37,950 nucleotides of DNA from positions 1 to 37,950 of the forward strand of contig CAZZHG010000052.1 in the NCBI GenBank assembly GCA_964653655.1. Direction: 5' to 3'. Origin of the DNA: CAZZHG01 sp964653655. Its GTDB lineage: Bacteria; Bdellovibrionota; FAC87; UBA2466. Both the position numbers and the translations under genes were made by a program. Under the pieces are notes generated by a model. That model was not told the origin of the DNA, did not search any database, and worked only from the letters and a program-made list of their open reading frames with translations. This document shows, one piece after another, positions 15,043-24,375 of the stretch (positions are counted from its first letter, which is position 1; each line of letters opens with the position of its first letter).

Positions 15043-18000
15043 ATGAAGCGTCTTCTTGGAAATTCCAGTTTTCTGTCTCTTTGTCTGCTCGTGGCTTTCG
15101 CGATCTGCGCGCCGTCCTTTGCCGCGTGCACCATCGGCGCCGGCACTTGCTGCCTCGGCGCGGGCGGCGCGAGCGACAACCCCGCGACGAAGCTCACCTG
15201 GGTGCCGGACGCCGGCACCACCGTTTGGACTAACGCGACCAACTGGGATCCCAACAACATTCCCGACTCCGCGACCGAGTACGCGTACATCCAATCCGAC
15301 TGGCAGGTGCCCGCGTGGCCCGCCGCGAGTTACTCGCTCGCGTGTCTGGCGATCGGTTCGGGCACCATGACCGCGACGCCCGCGGGATCCACCGTGACGG
15401 TCAGCATTCCGTCCGCGACCGTCACCGCGACCATTCGTTCCGCCACTTCGACCATCAGCATTCCGTCGGCGACCGTTACCGCCACCATTCGTTCGGCCAC
15501 CTCGACCATTAGCATTCCCTCCAGTACGGCGACCGTCACGATTCCGACCGCGGTCGCGGTCACCGCCACGAACGGTTCCGACCGCATCAACTGGACGGCG
15601 CACGGGAAGGTGGTGAACGATCCGATTATCATCACCACCACCGGCACGATGCCTGCGCCCCTGGTTTCGGGTGTCGTCTACTACGTCCGAACCGTTCTCA
15701 CCGCGGATCGTTTCACGCTCGCGGCTACACCCGGGGGCGCACTCATCAACCTCACTTCGAACGGCTCTGGTCTTACGGGTACGTCCCCCAGCGTGGTCAC
15801 TTGGAATGCTCACGGACTTGCGGCGAACGATCCGGTTTCCTTCACCACGACCGGAACGTTGCCCACGGGAATCACGTCGGGGACGACCTACTACGTGGCC
15901 GCGGGCCCGGCTCCGACCGCGAATACGTTTTCGATTTCCGCGACCCAGGGAGGCAACGCGTTTCGCGCGAGCGGCACGCAGTCCGGAACTCACACGGCGC
16001 GGGCGAGGGGGCTTGTCACCTGGGCCGGCCACGGGCTTACGGTGGGAACTCCGGTTTCCTTTACGACCACCGGCGCTCTGCCGACAGGGCTCATCGCCGG
16101 CACGACCTATTACGTGGCGACTTTTCCCGCGCCGGCCGCGAACACTTTCGCCGTGGCGGCGACCGCGGGTGGCGTAGCCATCATCACGAGCGGAACGCAG
16201 TCCGGTACTCACACCGGGAGAGGAGCGGGGGTGATCAACTGGACCGGTCACGGTCTTGCCGCAGGAAGTCCCGTTGCGTTCACCACTACCGGCACGCTTC
16301 CCACGGGACTCACTCCGAGTACCACCTACTATGTGGCGGCGACTCCGGCTCCCACGGCGAACGCTTTCTCGGTCGCCGCGACCGCCGGCGGGGACGCGAT
16401 CATTTTCACGGGCTCCCAGTCGGGCACTCACACCGGGGGGGCGCCGGGGGTGGTTACTTGGACCGCGCACGGATTGGCCGCGGACATGCCCGTGAAGTTC
16501 ACGACCACCGGAACTTTGCCCACGGGAATCGTTTCGGGGACGACTTACTATGTGGCGAGTGCTCCGGCCCCGACCGCGAACACTTTCTCAGTGGCTTCCA
16601 CCATCGGGGGAGCCGCGATTCTTACCTCCGGTTCCCAGTCGGGGACTCATACGGCGACTTCGTACGGCACCATCAACTGGACCGCCCACGGCTTTGCCGC
16701 CGGATCTCCGGTGCTCTTCACCACGACCGGCGCGTTGCCGACCGGCATGACCGCCTCGACGACTTACTTCGTCGCGAGCTCCCCGGCGCCGACAGCGAAC
16801 GCCTTCTCCATCGCGGCCGCGGCCGGAGGAGAAGCGATTCACTTCAGAACGCCTCAGTCGGGAACCCACACGGGCCGCTCTCCGGGTATCGTCACGTTGG
16901 CGGCGCACGGCCTTTCCGTTTACTCCCCGGTTTCCTTCACGACCACCGGCGCGTTGCCTACCGGGCTGACCGCCGGCACCACCTATTACGTGGCGGCGGC
17001 TCCGGCGCCGGCGGCGAACACGTTCGCCGTATCCGCGACTCCGGGTGGAACGGCCATCATCACGACCGGCACGCAATCCGGCACTCACACGCTCGCCGCG
17101 CGCGTGCTGTCCATCGTGGGCGAGAACTTCACGAACCTCACGCCCGGCTCTCTCACCACGAACGGGAACTTCGTCATCCGCATGGGCGGAAGCAATCCGC
17201 AAACTTTCGCGAACGTGGACGCGATTCCGAAGCTCGTCATCGACAACGATACGACGGTCAGTCTTCCCAATGCCTTCACGGTTTCCACGGACCTCTCAAT
17301 CGCCCCCGGATCGGGAACCCTCCAGATAGCGGAAGGACTCACGCTTTCCTATACGGGCTCCGCGCTCGTGATCCCCTCGAGCGCCACGGTGGAAGTTCTG
17401 AGCGGCGCCACTTTCACCGCCATGGGCGGCATTACGGTGAACGGCGTTCTGAAAGTGAACGCCGGAGCGAAGGTCCTTATCGGCACCGGACGGACTCTGC
17501 AAGTGAACGCGGGCGGCCTCCTGCGTCTGCAAGGGACTTCCGGTAATGCCGCCTCCCTCGACGCGGCTTCGGGAGGATCCTTTACTCTGAACGTCGCCGG
17601 CTCCATCAACGCGAACTATTTCTCGATCAGCCGCACGACCACGGCGGGACTCAACATCACAACCGCCGGCAGCGATTCGATTCAAACGCTGTCTAACGGT
17701 GATTTCCACTACATCGCCAGCGCCGGTAAGGCGATCACGCTGAACACGGCGAAGAATCTTCCGAACCCGGACCCGAGCGGTCTCGGCTTCTTCGATGACA
17801 GCAGCTTCGGTAACGTTTCGAACATCGATGCCACCAACTACACCGGTACGCCGGTGACGATCGAAGACTGGGCGGGTCTCGGCGGCTCCGGTGACGAGAT
17901 CGACCCGGGCGGCAAAATCGACTGGGGCGCTCAAGCGGACCTCGCTATCCAGATAACCAACCAGACCGCTTCCGGCAATCCCGCGGCGACCATCGGAAAA

Positions 18001-21000
18001 GGCTCGGCGGATACTCTGTTCACGACGTTTGGTTTCTCGTTGAACGGCGCCGGTGCCGCGACCGACGTCACCTCCGTCATTTTGACTCTCACCGGAAGCA
18101 ACGTGGCTTCCGACGTGAAGTATCTGAAGGTCTACGGAGACGCGAACAACAACTGCGTCTACAACGCCGGCGTCGACGCTCAGATCGGATCGGATCTCAC
18201 TCTTGCGGGAAGCCCTCCCACCGCGACGATCTCGATCCCGGCGAGTACCGTCACGGTGAGCGATACGACCCCCCGGTGCATCCACGTGATTCTGGCCACC
18301 AACCCGAACGCGCAGACGGGCGATACGCTCGCCGTCTCGGTGGTCGGCACGACCGACGTGGTGAACAGCCAAGCGTACAGTTTCTCCCAGAACAGCGGCC
18401 CTCCTGTTTCAGGCGGCAGTTCCACCATCACGGGAGCCGCGGTGAAGCGCTGGGGCGGTGGTAACGGCGGGCAGAACGCCGCCCAGAACTGGAACGCGAA
18501 CACCGGCGACTGGACCCCGGCCGGATTCCCCGCGACGACCGACGACTGTCAGATCGGACCCGCCTATTCGTACACGAGCATGAACGGCAACTACACCTGC
18601 ACGAACATGGATTTGGCGACCAGCGGGCGGATGGGGTGGAACGGCACCGCCAACACGCTAAATATTCTTGGCGCGCTCGTGGTCGGTTCCTCGTACACCT
18701 TCACCACCGCGACGGCCGGCAACATCGCCCTGAACTCCACGGCCGCGACGCAAAGTATCTCGGGCTCAACGACTTTTCCGGGAAATCTCGTCATCAATAA
18801 CACTTTCGGCGGCGACGGTCTCGTGTCCGTGGACAGCAACTTCACCGTCACGGGAAACCTGACTCTTACGAGGGGCGTGCTGCGCATCGCGAGCGGCAAC
18901 AACCTCACGGTAATGGGTACGGCGACCGTCAACGGCGGCACCCTCGATATCGAACCCGGCGCGACCTTCACGCTCGGAGACGGGCGGACGCTGACCATCG
19001 GGGCGAGCGGAACGCTTCAGATCGTGGGAAGCGCGTCCCAAGCGGCGAACTTCACCTGCAGCGGGACCACCACGGGCTGCGCCATCGCCGTGAACGGAAC
19101 CATTCAGGCGCAGTACTATTCGGTCAACCGCCTTGCGGTCGCGGGTCTCGACATCGCCACGGGCGCGACCATCGACGCCACTTACCACCTGCAAAACGGT
19201 TCCTTCACTTATCCGATCGGGGCGAGCCCCATTATGCTGCGGCTGAACCGCAAGGTGCCCGGCGACGCCATCGCCGACATGACTTTTGATACGGCGGGCT
19301 CGGCCGCCACGGGTGCGCAGTCCATTTTGACGAACACCACGGCCGGCGTACTCACCGTCTCCAACTACAGCGGAGATCTCACCAACTGCTGTACGACGGC
19401 TCCCACTTACACGGTTTCCTGGGTGGCTCCGACCACCACGCTTAAGCTCACTCTCGAAGGTTCCGCTCCGACCCTCGTGGATCAGGGAGATACCGGCAAA
19501 GTGATCGCCCGGTACGGCTTGCAGCAAACTCAGGCCGGTCCTTACAGCGATACCGACGTCACCTCGCTGAAGGTGACCATGCAGGGCTCGCAGAATTCCG
19601 CCGACGTTTCCGCGCTTCGCCTCTATTACGACTCGGGTTGTGCCGGTTCCGGTGGGGTGCAGGTCGGTACCTCCCAGACTTTTTCGGGTAGTCCTCCGAC
19701 CGCCACGTTCAGCGGCTTGAGCGGAGCCACCGTGCAGGCGAGCATCAGCTCGCCGCCGAAGCGTTGCTTCTACGTGGAAGCGGACATCGCCGCCGGCGCG
19801 ACCGTCGCGGATACGGTCGGCGTGAGCATCGTGTCCAGTACCGACGTGGTGAACAGCCAGGGATATCAGTTCAACGGCTCGTACTCGCCTCCTCTCGCGG
19901 CCGGAACCTCCCTCATCAACGGCAACACGATCATCTGGAGCGGTACGACCTCGAGCGATTGGGCCACTACTTCGAACTGGAACCTGGGACGTCTTCCGAC
20001 GGCCGCCGACAACTGCATCATCAACTCGGCGACGAACAGCCCGGTCATCAGCGCGGCGGGAGCCGTTTGCAAGGCGCTCACGATCGGTAACGGTACGCTT
20101 ACCGTCAACACCGGCCAAACCATTTCTCTGTACGGCTCGCTCGCCAACACGGGAACGCTCACTCTTAGCGGAACCGCGAGCGTCACCGTGCGTGACGACG
20201 GCGTCACGCCCACGAACCAGACCCTCCAAAGCTCGACTTCGCTCGCGAGCGTCGTTTTCAACAAGACGGCCGGAGGCATCGTTTACATCGGCGGCAGCAA
20301 TCTCACCATTTCCAATTTCTCGATGCCCGCGGCCCAGAACTTCACCTTCAACGTGAGGGACGGGGACACGCTCATTCTTCCGAACGGCGCGACCATCACT
20401 TCGGGAACTTTTCAGGTGGACGGCGGCGGCGACGTGAAGATCAGCTCCGGTCAGACCTTCACCGTGGCTGGAGGAACACTCTACGTGAACGGCACCAACG
20501 ACGCTTACCCGCAGAGTACGAGCAACAAGGGTAAGTTCACCATCAACGGAAGCGGTACCTGGGGATTTGTTTCGACGAGCGGTACCGTGAACCTGACTGG
20601 TTTCATTTTCGATTCTCTCGACGATAACGGGGTGAGGATCAACGGAACCACCACGCTGAGCAACCTCCGGGGAGGGCAGTTCACCAGTCTTTCGACGAAC
20701 TATGCGACCTTGAAAGCTTTGCAGATCAATACGAGCGGCTCCATCCCCTCGGTCGCGGCCAATATCGGCTGGGATTTCGCGCCCGGTTCCGCGGCTCCTC
20801 CTTTCACCACGGCCTATCTGATTGGCTACTCCTCGGGCTGCGCCAGCCAGACCGTGACGTTCGATCAATGGTTCGGCGATTGGTTCACCGACTCCAACGA
20901 CACTCCCGAGGACAAAATCAATACGACCGCATGCACGTTCACTCTCGGCGCATCGGCCTCCGCCGTGTCCGTGGTCAATTTGAGGGCGACCGGCTACGAC

Positions 21001-24000
21001 TCGGCGGTATCGGTCGATTGGGAAACCACTTACGAGAGCAGCCACCAGGGATTCAATGTAATGCGCAGTCTCAACCCTGTGTATGGCTACGTCAGAGTGA
21101 ACTCGCAGCTCATCCGCAACGATCTCACTTCGACGACGGGCAAGGGCAAGTATCGGTACCTCGATCTATCGGCCGAGAACGGGCAGGTTTACTACTATTT
21201 GATCCAGGATGTCGCGAGCAGCGGAGCGACCACCTTGCACGGGCCGGTCTCGGCACTCGCGGGATCCGTTTCGGGCCCGCCGCCCGGCTCCGGCGGCGAC
21301 GTGAACGATCAGAACTCGGAGAACGATACTCCGTCTATCCCTCCGCCGGATCCGGACATCGCCAACGCGGGCCTGAAAGACCTAGGCAACGGAGTGAAGA
21401 TTCTTGCCCAGACTTCGGGTGCGTTCCGCATCGAAATCCTGCCGGCGACGGAAGTCTATTCCGCTTCCACCTGGAACGCCTCTTATCAGCAGGTCCGCAT
21501 CCCCGGCTACTCGTCGATACTCGATCCCGGCAAGCCGGAAATTCCGGATCGGGTGATTCTCGTGGAAGTCGAGGCGGGTTTCGGCGAGGCGTCCGTTCTG
21601 GCGAGCTCCGTCGAGGAGGCCTCTCCTTCGTCCCATAAGCTTCAACCCGTGCCTACCTGGGCGGCGGGTGTCGGGGGCTTGCTCGCTCCCAGTTACTCGC
21701 CCGACGCCGCGGCCTACGCGAGCGCGACGCTTACTCCCTCGGCCTATTTCGAAGTGGCGACGGCGCTCGTCGACGTCGCGGGAAGAAAATACGTTTCCAT
21801 CCGGGTGAACCCCCTCCGGTACTTGGCCTCCACCGAGACCGTGCACCGGGCGGATAAGATTCTTCTCGACGTCGCTCTCGGAGGAAATTCCTGGGTCGTG
21901 TCTCCTCCGGCCTCCGCTTTCAACGTTTCTCCGTCGGCGGTCGAGGGCGCTCTACGTGTTAGGTACGGCGCGACGGGCGTTTACGAGCTCACGTACGAGC
22001 AGATGGAGGAAGTCGGAGTGGAAGGCCCGTTCAAAGGGCGCCCCGTCTCGGGGTTCCGGGTTTACTCGCAGGGTTCCGAAATCCCGATTGAAGTCGGGGG
22101 AGGGGCCACTTTCGGCGCGGGCAGTTTCCTTCGTTTTGCCGCCGTCCATACCCGCCAGCTCGAGGACGACTACAACGAGGTGGTCCTCACGCCGTACTCC
22201 CTTGGGGGAATCGGCTCGGCCATGCGCATGGAGACGATCGACGCGGATCCGGCGGGAATGCCGGAGGGCTCCATGACGACCACCACCGCCGAGGCTTCGG
22301 CGGAACAGGATCTGATGTACATTTTCGATGTGCCGTTTGGAAATCTGGTGGATCGCTTCTACTGGAAGCGCGTCTACGCCGAAAACGGCAAAGCCGGTCA
22401 GCCGGAAGCGTTCTTTAACGTGCCCGTTTCGATGCCCGGTCTCCAAGCGGACGACGGAACCACCGTGCACGTCGATTTCAATCTCCGCGGCCGCAAGGTG
22501 AAAGCCTTCGATTCCGTCCACCACGTGGGGCTGTACGTGAACTCCGTGCCGGGGCAGGTGGGCGACGCAGAGTTCAGCGGGGACGGCCCGACTTCCCTTT
22601 CGTTCGAATTGCCGTCCACGTATTTCGTCGACGGCGCCAACACCCTGAAGATAGAGGCCATGCCCGACCTGACCACCTCCGGCGATTATCAGCTGGTGGA
22701 CCTGGATCGGGTCTCGGTCCGGTATCCCTCGGCGCTCGTGGCGAGCAACGGGGTGGCGAGGCTCGCGGATCCGGTGAAGGGAGGAACCGTCACCATTACC
22801 GGGTTCTCCGGCGATGCCGTGGTGCATCTCTACGACGTGAGTCTGCCGGGCTCCACGGCCACCTTCGGAAATCTTTCCACCGTTTCGCTGGATGCCGGCG
22901 TGACCACCCAAACGACCTTCGCCTTGAGAAGGACGTCGTTGCCGAGCGGATTGGGCAAGAAGCTGGTCGCGGTCGAGGAAGGGGCCTATCTCGTCCCCGC
23001 CCAGCTGGCCCTCGTCGACAGATTCGGTACCTCCTTAAGAGACACGAGCCGCGGCGCCGATCTGATTCTCGTGGGCCCGGAGTACTTGCTGGACGAGGCG
23101 AAGAGTCTCGTCGAGTATCGCCAGAGTCAGGGGCTTCGGGTGGCGAAGGTCACCCCCGAGCAGATCTACGCCGAGTTCTCCCACGGATCGAAATCCTCCC
23201 AGGCCATTCGAGATTTCGTGCGGCACGCTTACTCCAGCTGGGTGGCCCCGGCGCCGAAATACCTGCTGTTTCTCGGCGACGCCACCTACGATCCGAGGGA
23301 TCGGCTCGAATACGGCGGACTTCGCTACGTGATGCCGATGCCGCTCGTGAAGGGCTCTTACGAGGACTACGGCGGCGACCATTGGTTCGTGTCCGACGAT
23401 AACGACGTCGCCCTTCTTTCCGCGGGCCGGTTGCCGACCCGGGATCCGAACCTCATTCGCCAATACGTCGACAAATTGATTGCTTATGAACGTGGGGATC
23501 GGGCCCCTACCGGAGCCGAAGGCCGTCAGGTCCTTTACGTTTCCGACCGGGACGACATGAACGAGCAGTTCAAGGCGAAAGCGCGGATTCTCGGCGAGTC
23601 CTTCGGTAACGAATTCCCGGATTACACGCCGGTCTATCTGGACCGGGCCGAGATCAACAACGACGCCGCTCTTCGCTCCACGCTCATCAGTCAGTTCGGC
23701 GCTTCGCCGCTTCTGATGACTTACGTTGGCCACGGCGCCGAGGATCTTTGGGGATCGAGCGGCCTGTTCACGAGCGAGCATGCCGCCGCTCTCTCCAACT
23801 CCCGTTTGCCGATGGTCGTGGGACTCAACTGTCTCAACGCCTCCTTCTACGACGCGGACCCCGACCTGAAGAGTCTCGGGGAAAGTCTCGTGCTCAATCC
23901 TTCGGGCGGCGCGGCGGCCTTTCTCGGGTTCACGACTTTGACCGTGCCGACGGCGCAGGTGGGATTGCAGACTGCGTTGCAGAACGAGCTCGCCGCGGAA

Positions 24001-24348
24001 ATCGCGAAGTCCTCCGCCGAGCTTCGGCTCGGCGACATCATTCTCCGTGCCAAGGCCTCCGTGGGCGGCAATTCCCATTCCATGGACGCCGTCCGCAGCT
24101 TCAGCTTGATCGGCGATCCGTCGACCAAGATGCCCCGCGCTTTCTTCGCCTCGACGGGCGGCCTCGAGCCGGCCGCGCCCACCGAGGCCCAGCAGTCCGC
24201 GGAAGAGGGAGGCGGAGGTTGCTTGCGCGCCCGCGGCACCGGCCGTTCGGGATCCGCCGTGGAGTTTCTCGCGACGGCGCTCCTCTTCTGCCTGCCGATT
24301 CTCGCCGGCCGGCGCTTCGTCCGCCGCCGGGTCAATACTCGACGATAA
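15043..24348 (+). CDS. Giant secreted repeat protein with C-terminal gingipain-type (C25) protease and membrane-anchor tail
   Basis: 3101 residues. A signal peptide (cleavage near APSFAA) is followed by a module with TNATNWDPNNIPD (about 50-86), an 18-residue Ser/Thr-rich repeat (about 121-160), seven tandem repeats of 70-73 residues (about 181-688), and long beta-rich, beta-helix-like stretches. The WxxxxNWxxxxxP module recurs near 1140 and 1630, and a fibronectin-III-like segment lies near 1970-2070. Next come a C25-propeptide-like region (about 2105-2290) and a peptidase C25 domain (about 2665-3040) with catalytic-type His in YVGHGAEDLWG (H2897) and Cys in GLNCLNASF (C2930). The end is GGGGC (C3060), a membrane segment and GRRFVRRR. 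It probably acts at the cell surface as an adhesin-protease. It has its own leader; ATG 15043 follows an in-frame TTG at 15037 and lacks a clear Shine-Dalgarno sequence. Domain calls are by motif only. Confidence 0.85.
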   Translation: MKRLLGNSSFLSLCLLVAFAICAPSFAACTIGAGTCCLGAGGASDNPATKLTWVPDAGTTVWTNATNWDPNNIPDSATEYAYIQSDWQVPAWPAASYSLACLAIGSGTMTATPAGSTVTVSIPSATVTATIRSATSTISIPSATVTATIRSATSTISIPSSTATVTIPTAVAVTATNGSDRINWTAHGKVVNDPIIITTTGTMPAPLVSGVVYYVRTVLTADRFTLAATPGGALINLTSNGSGLTGTSPSVVTWNAHGLAANDPVSFTTTGTLPTGITSGTTYYVAAGPAPTANTFSISATQGGNAFRASGTQSGTHTARARGLVTWAGHGLTVGTPVSFTTTGALPTGLIAGTTYYVATFPAPAANTFAVAATAGGVAIITSGTQSGTHTGRGAGVINWTGHGLAAGSPVAFTTTGTLPTGLTPSTTYYVAATPAPTANAFSVAATAGGDAIIFTGSQSGTHTGGAPGVVTWTAHGLAADMPVKFTTTGTLPTGIVSGTTYYVASAPAPTANTFSVASTIGGAAILTSGSQSGTHTATSYGTINWTAHGFAAGSPVLFTTTGALPTGMTASTTYFVASSPAPTANAFSIAAAAGGEAIHFRTPQSGTHTGRSPGIVTLAAHGLSVYSPVSFTTTGALPTGLTAGTTYYVAAAPAPAANTFAVSATPGGTAIITTGTQSGTHTLAARVLSIVGENFTNLTPGSLTTNGNFVIRMGGSNPQTFANVDAIPKLVIDNDTTVSLPNAFTVSTDLSIAPGSGTLQIAEGLTLSYTGSALVIPSSATVEVLSGATFTAMGGITVNGVLKVNAGAKVLIGTGRTLQVNAGGLLRLQGTSGNAASLDAASGGSFTLNVAGSINANYFSISRTTTAGLNITTAGSDSIQTLSNGDFHYIASAGKAITLNTAKNLPNPDPSGLGFFDDSSFGNVSNIDATNYTGTPVTIEDWAGLGGSGDEIDPGGKIDWGAQADLAIQITNQTASGNPAATIGKGSADTLFTTFGFSLNGAGAATDVTSVILTLTGSNVASDVKYLKVYGDANNNCVYNAGVDAQIGSDLTLAGSPPTATISIPASTVTVSDTTPRCIHVILATNPNAQTGDTLAVSVVGTTDVVNSQAYSFSQNSGPPVSGGSSTITGAAVKRWGGGNGGQNAAQNWNANTGDWTPAGFPATTDDCQIGPAYSYTSMNGNYTCTNMDLATSGRMGWNGTANTLNILGALVVGSSYTFTTATAGNIALNSTAATQSISGSTTFPGNLVINNTFGGDGLVSVDSNFTVTGNLTLTRGVLRIASGNNLTVMGTATVNGGTLDIEPGATFTLGDGRTLTIGASGTLQIVGSASQAANFTCSGTTTGCAIAVNGTIQAQYYSVNRLAVAGLDIATGATIDATYHLQNGSFTYPIGASPIMLRLNRKVPGDAIADMTFDTAGSAATGAQSILTNTTAGVLTVSNYSGDLTNCCTTAPTYTVSWVAPTTTLKLTLEGSAPTLVDQGDTGKVIARYGLQQTQAGPYSDTDVTSLKVTMQGSQNSADVSALRLYYDSGCAGSGGVQVGTSQTFSGSPPTATFSGLSGATVQASISSPPKRCFYVEADIAAGATVADTVGVSIVSSTDVVNSQGYQFNGSYSPPLAAGTSLINGNTIIWSGTTSSDWATTSNWNLGRLPTAADNCIINSATNSPVISAAGAVCKALTIGNGTLTVNTGQTISLYGSLANTGTLTLSGTASVTVRDDGVTPTNQTLQSSTSLASVVFNKTAGGIVYIGGSNLTISNFSMPAAQNFTFNVRDGDTLILPNGATITSGTFQVDGGGDVKISSGQTFTVAGGTLYVNGTNDAYPQSTSNKGKFTINGSGTWGFVSTSGTVNLTGFIFDSLDDNGVRINGTTTLSNLRGGQFTSLSTNYATLKALQINTSGSIPSVAANIGWDFAPGSAAPPFTTAYLIGYSSGCASQTVTFDQWFGDWFTDSNDTPEDKINTTACTFTLGASASAVSVVNLRATGYDSAVSVDWETTYESSHQGFNVMRSLNPVYGYVRVNSQLIRNDLTSTTGKGKYRYLDLSAENGQVYYYLIQDVASSGATTLHGPVSALAGSVSGPPPGSGGDVNDQNSENDTPSIPPPDPDIANAGLKDLGNGVKILAQTSGAFRIEILPATEVYSASTWNASYQQVRIPGYSSILDPGKPEIPDRVILVEVEAGFGEASVLASSVEEASPSSHKLQPVPTWAAGVGGLLAPSYSPDAAAYASATLTPSAYFEVATALVDVAGRKYVSIRVNPLRYLASTETVHRADKILLDVALGGNSWVVSPPASAFNVSPSAVEGALRVRYGATGVYELTYEQMEEVGVEGPFKGRPVSGFRVYSQGSEIPIEVGGGATFGAGSFLRFAAVHTRQLEDDYNEVVLTPYSLGGIGSAMRMETIDADPAGMPEGSMTTTTAEASAEQDLMYIFDVPFGNLVDRFYWKRVYAENGKAGQPEAFFNVPVSMPGLQADDGTTVHVDFNLRGRKVKAFDSVHHVGLYVNSVPGQVGDAEFSGDGPTSLSFELPSTYFVDGANTLKIEAMPDLTTSGDYQLVDLDRVSVRYPSALVASNGVARLADPVKGGTVTITGFSGDAVVHLYDVSLPGSTATFGNLSTVSLDAGVTTQTTFALRRTSLPSGLGKKLVAVEEGAYLVPAQLALVDRFGTSLRDTSRGADLILVGPEYLLDEAKSLVEYRQSQGLRVAKVTPEQIYAEFSHGSKSSQAIRDFVRHAYSSWVAPAPKYLLFLGDATYDPRDRLEYGGLRYVMPMPLVKGSYEDYGGDHWFVSDDNDVALLSAGRLPTRDPNLIRQYVDKLIAYERGDRAPTGAEGRQVLYVSDRDDMNEQFKAKARILGESFGNEFPDYTPVYLDRAEINNDAALRSTLISQFGASPLLMTYVGHGAEDLWGSSGLFTSEHAAALSNSRLPMVVGLNCLNASFYDADPDLKSLGESLVLNPSGGAAAFLGFTTLTVPTAQVGLQTALQNELAAEIAKSSAELRLGDIILRAKASVGGNSHSMDAVRSFSLIGDPSTKMPRAFFASTGGLEPAAPTEAQQSAEEGGGGCLRARGTGRSGSAVEFLATALLFCLPILAGRRFVRRRVNTRR
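15403..15522 (+). repeat. 54-bp coding tandem repeat
   Basis: Two full copies plus a partial third, starting at 15403, 15457 and 15511, exactly 54 bases apart. Each encodes SIPSATVTATIRSATSTI, a Ser/Thr-rich linker. Confidence 0.85.
15583..17106 (+). repeat. Seven-copy coding tandem repeat, 219-bp period
   Basis: Copies begin at about 15583, 15793, 16012, 16231, 16450, 16669 and 16888. The first is 210 bases; the other six are exactly 219 bases (73 residues). The consensus contains WTAHGLAAxxPVxFTTTG, LPTGLTxGTTYYVA, PAPxANTFSVAATxGG and SGTQSGTHT. Similar HGL...TTTGTLP...TYYV repeats are common in phage tail and other structural proteins. Confidence 0.93.
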
Positions 24349-24375
24349 TCCAGAAATTCGGGTAACATAAGGCCC

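Noticed and set aside
15403..17106. Regular repeats that could suggest a CRISPR-like array
   Set aside because: The repeats are head-to-tail, in frame, have no unique spacers, and encode protein motifs.
18766..21045. 759-residue open frame on the minus strand inside the giant protein gene
   Set aside because: Arg/Gly/Val-rich with no motif, signal or ribosome-binding site. It is the antisense shadow of a long GC-rich gene, as are the minus-strand frames at 23035-25281, 21952-22911, 17296-18372 and 15019-16470.
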